In this document: one piece after another, positions 1 through 6,331 of the stretch | Layout of the letters: every line of letters starts with the position of its first letter | Numbering within the stretch: the first letter of the stretch is position 1 | Source: Acidobacteriota bacterium | GTDB taxonomy: Bacteria > Acidobacteriota > Terriglobia > UBA7540 | DNA: 7,822 nt | Reading direction: 5' to 3' | NCBI GenBank assembly: GCA_021784615.1 | Contig: JAJYHU010000103.1 | Span: 1 to 7,822 of the forward strand | The notes under the pieces: model-generated | Databases searched by the model: none | Told to the model about the DNA's origin: nothing | The model's input: the letters and a program-made list of their open reading frames with translations, nothing else | Translations under genes and position numbers: made by a program

Positions 1-1971
1 CCCGAGGGCTCAGGTGTTCTGATTCTGGCTGACGACTATCCGCGCGAGACGACCGGCATTGATCCAATGGTTTTCCGCGGCGCAGCCAAAAAACGTCTGC
101 GGCTATACGTGGAGTTTCCATCCTCGGTTCCTGGCCTGAGCCTTGGCGCGCCGCAGCATGTGGAGCGCGGATTTTACCAGAACCTCCTGGACCGCGTGGT
201 GGTCAATTCAGCGGCTTTTGGGCCGGAGCTCCAACGGCTGCGGATTTTGGCGCTGCACGATTGCGTTTACGTCCCGGCCTCCGTGCCGTCGGCTGAACTG
301 GTTCTGGCGCGGGTGGCGGGGTTTGACACGGCGGTTTACGGGATCCCCCAACAGGGCGTCCATCCCATTCTTTTCAAGCACCCGGATAGCGACATCCTTG
401 TCGCCACCACGAAGCTCAGTGAATTTGTGAAAGGGCGTTACGCGCCCTCCGCGGCCTGGCCACACGTCTGGCGATGGATTTTCGAGTGGCTTTCTCCCCG
501 CGAACGATTTGCCGCGCTCCATTGGACTCCGGCCGTCCATCCGGCTTTTGGAAAGAATGAGCCCCTGCCCGCCGCGGCTGAGCTCGATGCATTCCGCAGC
601 GGCGTCAAGTGGTTTTCGAGCGGAAAGCAGCTCCCTGTGGCGGACGGGCAGCCGGGAAGCAGCCCGCCGGCCGCCGTGGCGGCCGGGCCGGGCAGTCGCT
701 CGGCGTCAGGCGACGGACGCGGCGGAGTGTACGAAGGGGCCTCAAGCGTCATCGAATGGGACGGGAGCCAGCGGGTGGGCCGGGGGCTTCGCGCCGACTG
801 CGCCGGTGAAGTTTCGATGTCCATGGCTTTTTCAGGCGTGATCGACCGGAAGCCGGAGAGCCGCGCCATTGCCCGCAACCTGAACGACTTTATCTATTTC
901 ACTTCGCCGCTTGCTCAGGGGCCGCGCAACGATCCCGCGGCAGCTTCTTTCGGCCTGGTGGGCTGGGGCACGCCGAGTTCGCTCGGTACCTATTACGGCG
1001 ACGACAACGCCCGGAGCATGCTGGGCACCATGACGGCGGCGGGCCTGTTGCGCTCCAGCCGCTGGGATGAAAAAGTGCTTCGCTGCCTGCTGGCCAACCT
1101 GCGGACAACCGGTGCGCTGGGCTTCCGCCGCAATTCGCTGAAGGAGAGCGAGCTTGAAAAACGCGGCTGGCGGCATTTCTATGATGAGAAGCTGGTGAAC
1201 ATTCACCCGCACTTTGAGGCCTACCCGTGGGCTTGCTTCCTGCGAGCGTATGAGAAGACCCATTACGCGCCCTTCCTTGACCGCGCCCGGACAGCCATCC
1301 GCATGACCATGGAAGCCTACCCGAACCACTGGCGCTGGACGAACGGCTTGCAGCAGGAGCGCGCCCGGATGCTGCTGCCGCTTGCCTGGCTGGTTCGCCT
1401 GGAAGACACCGCCCAGCACCGCGCCTGGCTCAAGCGCGTCGGGCAGGACCTCGTTTCGTTCCAGGTTGAGTCCGGGGCCATCCGGGAAGAAGTCGGGTCT
1501 CTCGGAAAGGGCCAATACGGCCCGCCGAAATCGAATGCAAAATACGGGACTAACGAGGCGCCCCTGCTCCAGCAGAACGGCGATCCGGTGTCCGACCTTC
1601 TCTACACCACCAATTACGCCTTCCTGGGCCTGCATGAGGCGGCGGCCTCAACGCGCGACCCGCTCTACGTCCGCGCGGAAGATAAACTCGCCGGGTTTTT
1701 GTGCCGGATCGAAATCCGTTCGGAGCAGCACCCGGAGCTTGCGGGCGGCTGGTTCCGCGCCTTTGATTACGCGCGCTGGGATTATTGGGCCAGCGGGTCT
1801 GATTGGGGTTGGGGCCCGTGGTCGATTGAAACCGGCTGGACTATGTCCTGGATCACTTCGGTGCTGGCCATGCGCCACCTGCGGACGTCGCTGTGGGAAC
1901 TCACCGGCCGCTGCGATCTCGGCGCGCACCTCAATAAGCTGGTTTCCATCATGTTCAGCAAGGCCGGGTGA
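1..1971 (+). CDS. Partial large protein with C-terminal six-hairpin glycosidase-like domain (5' end outside window)
   Basis: The frame is open from the first base, and 22 codons precede the first ATG at 67. These codons (including LILADDYPRETTG) read as continuous protein, so the true start lies upstream and 656 residues are visible. Residues about 1-175 look alpha/beta, ending in VATTKLSEFVKGRYAP and a Trp-rich stretch. Residues about 210-255 are a Gly/Ala/Ser/Pro-rich linker. From about residue 280 onward come amphipathic helices with aromatic patches: YYGDDNARSML (about 331), HPHFEAYPWA, and GGWFRAFDYARWDYW followed by SDWGWGPWSIETGW (582-613). This fits an (alpha/alpha)6 toroid as in six-hairpin glycosidases. 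I infer a role in carbohydrate turnover but cannot name a substrate, a family number or catalytic residues. No export signal can be judged without the N-terminus. The gene ends 50 bp before the convergent methylase gene, with no convincing terminator between them. Confidence 0.8.
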   Translation, partial: PEGSGVLILADDYPRETTGIDPMVFRGAAKKRLRLYVEFPSSVPGLSLGAPQHVERGFYQNLLDRVVVNSAAFGPELQRLRILALHDCVYVPASVPSAELVLARVAGFDTAVYGIPQQGVHPILFKHPDSDILVATTKLSEFVKGRYAPSAAWPHVWRWIFEWLSPRERFAALHWTPAVHPAFGKNEPLPAAAELDAFRSGVKWFSSGKQLPVADGQPGSSPPAAVAAGPGSRSASGDGRGGVYEGASSVIEWDGSQRVGRGLRADCAGEVSMSMAFSGVIDRKPESRAIARNLNDFIYFTSPLAQGPRNDPAAASFGLVGWGTPSSLGTYYGDDNARSMLGTMTAAGLLRSSRWDEKVLRCLLANLRTTGALGFRRNSLKESELEKRGWRHFYDEKLVNIHPHFEAYPWACFLRAYEKTHYAPFLDRARTAIRMTMEAYPNHWRWTNGLQQERARMLLPLAWLVRLEDTAQHRAWLKRVGQDLVSFQVESGAIREEVGSLGKGQYGPPKSNAKYGTNEAPLLQQNGDPVSDLLYTTNYAFLGLHEAAASTRDPLYVRAEDKLAGFLCRIEIRSEQHPELAGGWFRAFDYARWDYWASGSDWGWGPWSIETGWTMSWITSVLAMRHLRTSLWELTGRCDLGAHLNKLVSIMFSKAG

Positions 1972-2021
1972 GGTGCTGTAACGGCGATCTATGGCGACCG
2001 CGGGCTCCATTGGTAGCGCCA

Positions 2022-2900
2022 TCACGCTTTTTGTGACGTGGGCTTTGGTGATTCGTACAGTCCGACGGCACCCGCACCAGTGCTCCGCTTGCTGGCTTGG
2101 CACCCATAATTTGTAATCAGTAGCTCAGTGGTCTTTCGCCGCCGAAGCGAATTGGCGGCCAGGATGCTGGACCGATTCACCTGAAAATGGTTTCCGAGCC
2201 CCGCGTACAGATCTCGCACACAAAGGTGATCGGCATTTGAAACCATGAACGCCGCACCCCGTGCGGCGGCTCTCTTGAGCGCTGCCGCTAGCTTTACCTG
2301 GTCCGACCAGGAAAACAGGCTGGAATTGTACTTTAAGAAGTTGTTATTGTTGTGCATCACGGTATAGGGCGGGTCGGCGAAGATAAAGTCGCCTGTTGCC
2401 GCCCCGTCGATAGCCACCTCAAAGTCAACATGCCTTATCGAAGCATGCCGCAGGCATTTGGACACCACCTCTAGATACCCATCAGGGTACGCGACGAGGT
2501 TTTTAGTGCCAATTGGAACGTTGAAGTCGCCCTTCAGGTTGACCCTGTAGATCCCGTTGAAGCATGTCCTGTTAAGGTAAAGGAAACGTACCGCCTGGTC
2601 AACTGAGCCTGTCGGCCGCATTGCGCGGATGCGGTAGTAGAGTTTCTCGCTATGCTTCCGCTGAAGGTCGCACAGTTGCTGGTCAATCGTTTTGGCGTGT
2701 TTTTTAAGGCACTGATAGACATTTACAAGGTCTTTATTCGTGTCGGAGAGAAGCGCGCAGCGCGGAGCGAGGTGAAAAAAAACAGCTGCGCCGCCAAGAA
2801 ACGGCTCCAGATACCGCTGATACGTAGATGGAAATAGGGGGCTGTATCGGCGCACGAGCCACCTTTTCCCCCCAGGCCATTTGAGGAATGGTTCAGGCAT
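2022..2900 (-). CDS. D12-class (Dam-like) DNA adenine N6-methyltransferase
   Basis: A 292-residue protein of normal length for the D12 alpha-class N6-adenine methyltransferases, which move a methyl group from S-adenosylmethionine to adenine in DNA. Motifs in order: FLKWPGGK (5-12, motif X); EPFLGGAAVFF (32-42, motif I, SAM binding); SDTNKDLVNVY (52-62); NRTCFNGIYRVN (110-121); the catalytic DPPY at 176-179; FSWSDQ (196-201); and SNAD (221-224). The second Gly of the usual FxGxG in motif I is Ala39. The last 25 or so residues are Ser/Gly/Lys-rich and probably dispensable. I chose the ATG at 2900 over the one at 2933 because it gives a family-typical N-terminus (MPEPFLKWPGGK) and has a GAGGAAG ribosome site 3 bases upstream (5 bases from GAGGA). 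It overlaps the end of the upstream gene by 8 bp, so the two are probably translationally coupled. The recognition site cannot be read from the sequence. Confidence 0.95.
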   Translation of the reverse strand: MPEPFLKWPGGKRWLVRRYSPLFPSTYQRYLEPFLGGAAVFFHLAPRCALLSDTNKDLVNVYQCLKKHAKTIDQQLCDLQRKHSEKLYYRIRAMRPTGSVDQAVRFLYLNRTCFNGIYRVNLKGDFNVPIGTKNLVAYPDGYLEVVSKCLRHASIRHVDFEVAIDGAATGDFIFADPPYTVMHNNNNFLKYNSSLFSWSDQVKLAAALKRAAARGAAFMVSNADHLCVRDLYAGLGNHFQVNRSSILAANSLRRRKTTELLITNYGCQASKRSTGAGAVGLYESPKPTSQKA

Positions 2901-5256
2901 TGACTTCCTCGGCGCCACCAACCTCCTCATCAATAATGGGATTTTCGCGCGCCTCCCTAATGCGCTTTAGCAGTTCCTCATGAATGAAGTCAATGTACTC
3001 AAAATCCTCAACCCTGTACCGCCTCTCCTTTGCAGGATGTGCTGGTATTCGCCTAAGTTCGTTAATCTGGTCCATCCATTTGAGATTCTTAGCAAGCCCC
3101 TTCTGCCCGGACTCCGGGATGTTGAAAACCGACTTGAATAAACTCCAGTTTTGGCGATTTTCGACGATCCTCTTCATTTCGACGACCTCAAGGTACGTCT
3201 CAAGTGGCAGTCGTTCATCTACTTCGTAATCGAGGGACCGCTTGTACGCCTCGGCTTTAAGTGCCTTGTCAGTGACTCCCCTGTACCAGTAAGCATCCTT
3301 ATCATCCCCGTACTTGGTGCGGAAGACGGCGAAGATATAGCCACGCATTTCTGACACGATATCTTTTAGCTTTGCGTCGGCCTCCTGAATTCTCTCCTCC
3401 GACTGTTCTTGTTCCCAGTTCTCCATGCCCTCGGGTTCAAAGTCTGAATATTTAGCCTTAATCATCCCGCACAAGCGGTAATAATACTCTGGTGGTCCGC
3501 CCGAGCCGAATTTCACCTGGAATGCCGCTTTGATCTGGGAAGCGTTGTTTGACTCGAGGAACTCGATAACAGGGCCCATGTACTCCTCGATCTCAATCAT
3601 TATGTCCTCAACTGCCATCTCTCTCGCGTCCGCAGCTGTGTTCGCCTCCCAATATTCGATAAGGGCCCCGAGCAGCATGATGTAGCCTTGGACGGCGACA
3701 TTTGTGCACAGGTAGCCGTCGCGTCCATTCTCCCACTCGGTAAGGTTGGCATTTCGCACGAAACCGAAGTACTCGTTTAGGGCTGACCTCGCTCGGTCCA
3801 GGGTCTCCATATCATTGCAGCCACAGAGAGGGCCTAGCTCGTAGTTAGTGTTGTTCAGCACTGCCCGGCCAAGAAGCGCCGAGCGGCGCAAAGCCTCCTT
3901 TAGTGCTGGGATGGTTAAACAGGCCCTGCTCGTTGAAGGCATCCCTTGCTGGGTAATGCGATTGTAAAAGGGTTCGCCGGCGTCCGCGTTTAAGTAATTG
4001 ATCAGTCGTGCGCTAATTGCGCCGACTCGCTCGCTGGGGACAGCAGAGCCCCATTTAAGCTCACCCTCAAGGTCGTCCAGTAGATGCTTGGGCACCGACT
4101 TCTGTTCGTGGTTGATGGTAACAAAGAGGTTGGCCTCTTCCACCTTCGGAAGCATCTCGAATGCAACGACGATCACATTCTGGTCGAGATACTTGTCGTC
4201 GATATGTGAAAACCCGTAAAGACGGTGTTGACCGTCGATAATCCAAGCCGACCTGTAGCGGTCCGGCAAATAGAGCTTTCCGAAAGCCACTCCGGCGTCG
4301 TCATCCTGGGCGGTCTTGTCAAACCGTACCCCGCGAGTAAGATTGATAATCAAGTTGTTGGGGAAATATCCTCCCGCCTTAATGAAGTCACCAATGCTGC
4401 GCATCCTGGAGCGGCTTACAAGCCGCTGGTAAGTTGGCGCGCCTTCAGGGTCGTTGAGCGACCGGTGGTTGACGAAGGAGATTTTTAGTAGATGACGCGG
4501 TGTTGTCACGAAGCAGTAAAATGGCTTCCCGCCCAACCTGCCCCTGACCGCGGGCACCGTTTTATGGCTAAGTCCGGGGATTTGCTGGTCCTTTAGGAAC
4601 TCAGCGAGAAATTGATACCGGGCGGCTTTGCCCAGATGATCCGCAATTTGCGCGTAGTACCGGAGTTCTCGCTCCGTTATGATACGAATGTTTTCGCCAA
4701 GTGCACGCTGCTTATCTGGAACTGACCAAATAATATTCTCTGTGACAAAGAGCCAGATAATTTTCAATCTTATATCTGGGCCGTAATGCTTACGTACTGC
4801 ACCCGAAATCGGGCCCTTGAGGTTTGCGAACTCCTCGATGTCCTTTTGGAGACTGCGCTTCGTCAACTTCTCCGACGCTTTGCACTCCGCTACTACTACT
4901 GTTTCATCATCCTTGCCGAATACGTCAATCTGCTTGCGTAAAGACTCCGCACCCTTTCGCTCGATAAGTACTATAAAAGACCGGCCGTCACTAATTTCGG
5001 GGTACCCCAGCTTGAAGAGCAGCATCCAGAATCGGTTTTCAAGCCGCTCATCAATTTTCTTCTCGCGCTTAACTTTTGTTAGTCGCTTGAGTTTTCGATC
5101 CAGCTGCCACCCGTCAGCCTCGTACGAAGGGACGTCGTCGGGACGAATGGATTTTTCGTCAAACGGCTTCCGCCTCCTCACGGCTTCTCTACGAATGCGA
5201 GAGGAATCGGTCAGCAGCGGGCCGAGGTATTCAACTGCTTTGTTATCATGTGTCAT
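2893..5256 (-). CDS. DGQHR-domain (DndB-like) protein with N-terminal PD-(D/E)xK nuclease-like region
   Basis: A 787-residue cytoplasmic protein with no signal peptide or membrane segment. Residues about 65-200 resemble a restriction-endonuclease fold: a helix (RLENRFWMLLFKLGY), then IDVFGKDD (Asp111) and VVVAECKA (Glu124, Lys126). Together these give the D...ExK pattern of PD-(D/E)xK nucleases. Residues about 240-400 form the DGQHR core: DGQHR at 341-345 followed by FVTINHEQKSVP (378-389), the Asn/Gln-containing segment typical of DndB and related proteins. Residues 610-635 are charged and probably helical. The C-terminus (690-770) is helical and contains LRRIPAH (734-740), matching an R-x4-H HEPN motif. 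DndB itself is tied to DNA phosphorothioation and its regulation, but no dndCDE genes are present here. With the methylase encoded immediately downstream, I infer a defence or DNA-modification function. The start has a good AAGGAA ribosome site. Domain fold and activity are inference; the DGQHR assignment is firm. Confidence 0.85.
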   Translation of the reverse strand: MTHDNKAVEYLGPLLTDSSRIRREAVRRRKPFDEKSIRPDDVPSYEADGWQLDRKLKRLTKVKREKKIDERLENRFWMLLFKLGYPEISDGRSFIVLIERKGAESLRKQIDVFGKDDETVVVAECKASEKLTKRSLQKDIEEFANLKGPISGAVRKHYGPDIRLKIIWLFVTENIIWSVPDKQRALGENIRIITERELRYYAQIADHLGKAARYQFLAEFLKDQQIPGLSHKTVPAVRGRLGGKPFYCFVTTPRHLLKISFVNHRSLNDPEGAPTYQRLVSRSRMRSIGDFIKAGGYFPNNLIINLTRGVRFDKTAQDDDAGVAFGKLYLPDRYRSAWIIDGQHRLYGFSHIDDKYLDQNVIVVAFEMLPKVEEANLFVTINHEQKSVPKHLLDDLEGELKWGSAVPSERVGAISARLINYLNADAGEPFYNRITQQGMPSTSRACLTIPALKEALRRSALLGRAVLNNTNYELGPLCGCNDMETLDRARSALNEYFGFVRNANLTEWENGRDGYLCTNVAVQGYIMLLGALIEYWEANTAADAREMAVEDIMIEIEEYMGPVIEFLESNNASQIKAAFQVKFGSGGPPEYYYRLCGMIKAKYSDFEPEGMENWEQEQSEERIQEADAKLKDIVSEMRGYIFAVFRTKYGDDKDAYWYRGVTDKALKAEAYKRSLDYEVDERLPLETYLEVVEMKRIVENRQNWSLFKSVFNIPESGQKGLAKNLKWMDQINELRRIPAHPAKERRYRVEDFEYIDFIHEELLKRIREARENPIIDEEVGGAEEVNA
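2904..2910 (-). promoter_or_regulatory. Ribosome binding site that decides the methylase start
   Basis: On the minus strand GAGGAAG lies 3 bases before the ATG at 2900 (5 bases counting from GAGGA) and inside the last codons of the DGQHR gene. It supports the shorter methylase start and coupled translation of the two genes. Confidence 0.7.
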
Positions 5257-5260
5257 TGAA

Positions 5261-5266
5261 TTCCTT
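5261..5266 (-). promoter_or_regulatory. Ribosome binding site of the DGQHR gene
   Basis: On the minus strand AAGGAA is followed by TTCA and then the ATG at 5256. This is close to consensus sequence and spacing and supports the chosen start. Confidence 0.65.
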
Positions 5267-5372
5267 GAGAGAGCTATTTTGCGCTGTTGCCTTCTATGGA
5301 GTGGTCCTACCGCTTAAATCACTTTTCCCGCGAGGCTATGGCCGTCGCGCGATCACCGCCAAATCAAGATAA

Positions 5373-5384
5373 CGGTATATACCG
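5373..5384. promoter_or_regulatory. Perfect 12-bp palindrome CGGTATATACCG, candidate operator or promoter core
   Basis: This perfect 12-bp palindrome lies about 117-128 bp upstream of the DGQHR start codon. On the minus strand it contains TATATA/TATACC, and TTGCTT lies 17 bases before TATACC, giving a weak sigma70-like pair (-35 about 3 of 6 matches). A promoter overlapped by a dimer-binding operator would suit a potentially toxic nuclease-methylase operon, but this is inference from position and symmetry only. Confidence 0.35.
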
Positions 5385-5471
5385 CGCAGGCTTCAAAAGC
5401 AAGAGGGACGGGCTTTGAGGCCCGGAGGGCCGGAAGGTTTTGGCGATGCGGGCGGACGCCCGGTAGGAATT

Positions 5472-5499
5472 TCTTTCGCCCCGCTGGGGCCCGGTTGGT
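5472..5499 (+). repeat. Repeat unit A (TCTTTCGCCCC...GGTTGGT)
   Basis: This unit matches the one at 5543-5572: TCTnTCGCCCC, a short loop, GGGG, a variable C/T-rich triplet or so, then GGTTGnT. It is a diverged direct copy of the same palindrome-bearing unit, in the same orientation about 70 bp upstream of the second copy. Confidence 0.5.
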
Positions 5500-5542
5500 C
5501 GGTTGCGGTTTGCGATCCCACGGCTTACGCCATGGGCTAAAG

Positions 5543-5572
5543 TCTATCGCCCCCTCCGGGGGCTTGGTTGAT
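5543..5572 (+). repeat. Repeat unit B (TCTATCGCCCC...GGTTGAT)
   Basis: This is the second copy of the unit at 5472-5499, with one more G-C pair in its stem (GCCCCC/GGGGGC). It follows directly on the CCCACGGC hairpin and the GGGCTAAAG stretch. The conserved flanks outside the stem argue that it is a true repeat, not just chance GC-rich hairpins. Confidence 0.5.
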
Positions 5573-5697
5573 GCGCACCTGGAACGCGACCGCCGCCCAA
5601 GCAGGGCGGACGCCGTCCGCCTCTACGTGCGAGGGGGTGGGCGCACAGCGACCTAGTGATGACTGAAATCACCACATCCTATATTCGATGGTTGGAT

Positions 5698-5759
5698 GGC
5701 CTGTCCGGACGATAAATTTATTTGATTCAAGCTATTGAAATAAACACGTCCGGACGGCC
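5698..5759. repeat. 62-bp imperfect inverted repeat with GTCCGGACG arms
   Basis: The left arm is GGCC-T-GTCCGGACG (5698-5711) and the right arm is CGTCCGGAC-GGCC (5747-5759). They are complementary except for one bulged T. Inside, TTTATTT-GAT-TCAA (5717-5730) pairs with TTGAAATAAA (5735-5744) around a GCTA loop, leaving a 3-base bulge. The outer GTCCGGAC and inner ATAAATTTAT are also palindromes by themselves. It sits 35 bp past the stop codon of the minus-strand rlpA-like gene, so it could protect or end that transcript. No T-run follows on either strand, so it is not a standard intrinsic terminator. A small non-autonomous mobile remnant or protein-binding site is also possible. Confidence 0.6.
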
Positions 5760-5793
5760 TAAGAACTTTGAGAGGCGAAAATGGCGGGGATTT

Positions 5794-6258
5794 TTAATTG
5801 ATTCGGGAATGAGAGAACGTTACTGGGGCTGGATTGTTCTGGGAGGCGTGGGGGAAACTCAGAATCTGAATGCGCACCGGCGTCAGGCCTGCCTGCAAGA
5901 ATCCCAAGCGTTTGGCCGCTCCCATGGAGACGTCCAGAACGCGGCTGCGAGGTACCGGGCCGCGGTCATTGACTTTTAGGACCAGGGTTCGGTGGTTTGC
6001 CAGATTCGTGACCTTAATCTTGGTTCCCAACGGCAACTCGCGGTGGGCGCAAGTAAGGGCGTTCTCATTAAAGAGAGCCCCGCTGGCCGTCTGGTTCCCC
6101 TGGCATTCGGGTCCATACCAACTGGCCACGCCAAACTGGCTGTATACGGTTGAGGCCGACGAGGCCTTCAGCATCTTCATCTCAGGGGATCTAGCTTCAG
6201 ATCGCACTGACAGCGCCACTAAGGCTGCCACCGCGCAACCTATCACCAGATTTCTCAT
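5794..6258 (-). CDS. rlpA: RlpA-like exported double-psi beta-barrel protein
   Basis: A 154-residue protein with a signal peptide (hydrophobic core about residues 3-17, likely cleavage after SEA at 20-22), so it is probably periplasmic. Residues 42-133 form the RlpA double-psi beta-barrel: GVASWYGPECQG (43-54), TASGALFN (57-64), LTCAHRELPLGT (68-79), VNDRGPV (96-102), RVLDVS (106-111). RlpA proteins act on peptidoglycan; Pseudomonas RlpA is a lytic transglycosylase for stripped glycan strands. Here the acidic pair of the usual TA(S/N)GE-x-(Y/F)D stretch is Ala61 and Asn64, while His72 and Asp98 remain, so activity may be altered. There is no C-terminal SPOR domain, and the Cys at 8 is too early for a believable lipobox. 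A strong GGAGG ribosome site precedes the ATG at 6258. The gene appears monocistronic. Confidence 0.88.
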   Translation of the reverse strand: MRNLVIGCAVAALVALSVRSEARSPEMKMLKASSASTVYSQFGVASWYGPECQGNQTASGALFNENALTCAHRELPLGTKIKVTNLANHRTLVLKVNDRGPVPRSRVLDVSMGAAKRLGFLQAGLTPVRIQILSFPHASQNNPAPVTFSHSRIN

Positions 6259-6284
6259 TCAACCTCCATTTGATTTATTCCCCG

Positions 6285-6331
6285 CCAGCCAATTCATTGC
6301 TTGACCTTGTTACCATCTTGCTTTTGGCTGG
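6285..6331. repeat. 8-bp inverted repeat in the rlpA leader
   Basis: CCAGCCAA (6285-6292) and TTGGCTGG (6324-6331) are perfectly complementary with a 31-base spacer. They lie 27-73 bp upstream of the rlpA-like start, probably in its leader or promoter zone. This may be a leader hairpin or a chance match. Confidence 0.25.

Larger units (their letters stand above)
5419..5621. repeat. Cluster of GC-rich palindromes (REP-like intergenic repeats)
   Basis: At least six short hairpins are packed in about 200 bp of non-coding DNA. They are GGCCC/GGGCC at 5419-5431; CGGGCG/CGCCCG at 5449-5462; GCCCC/GGGGC at 5478-5490; CCCACGGC/GCCATGGG (one mismatch, loop TTAC) at 5517-5536; GCCCCC/GGGGGC at 5549-5563; and two mutually exclusive hairpins sharing an arm. 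That pair is CCGCCC/GGGCGG at 5593-5609 and a perfect 7-bp GGCGGAC/GTCCGCC at 5605-5621. None is followed by a T-run, so they do not look like intrinsic terminators. Such clusters resemble dispersed REP-type elements; I recall similar ones in Acidobacteria, but copy number elsewhere cannot be seen here. Confidence 0.6.

Noticed and set aside
438..878. 146-codon minus-strand frame opposite the linker of the first gene
   Set aside because: Ser/Pro/Arg-rich shadow of the sense coding frame with no recognisable motif.
832..1635. 267-codon open frame on the minus strand opposite the first gene
   Set aside because: It is antisense to a well-supported protein, with high GC opening the frame; its translation has no domain and an unnatural composition.
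2019..2038. Possible terminator hairpin (TCAC, GCTTTTT loop, GTGA) between the convergent genes
   Set aside because: The stem is only four or five pairs, lies partly in the methylase coding end and lacks a following T-run.
2901..2933. Longer methylase start at 2933 adding 11 residues
   Set aside because: The added residues do not resemble the family N-terminus, and the shorter start has the better ribosome site.
4817..5317. 166-codon plus-strand frame opposite the nuclease-like region
   Set aside because: Ser/Arg/Phe-rich antisense translation; the minus-strand frame contains clear motifs and a ribosome site.
5419..5621. CRISPR-like array
   Set aside because: Units are few, diverged and unevenly spaced, with palindromes but no uniform repeats and spacers and no cas genes.
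6235..6243. VIGC resembling a lipobox near the RlpA-like N-terminus
   Set aside because: The Cys is residue 8, before most of the hydrophobic stretch, so lipoprotein processing is unlikely; a standard signal peptide fits better.
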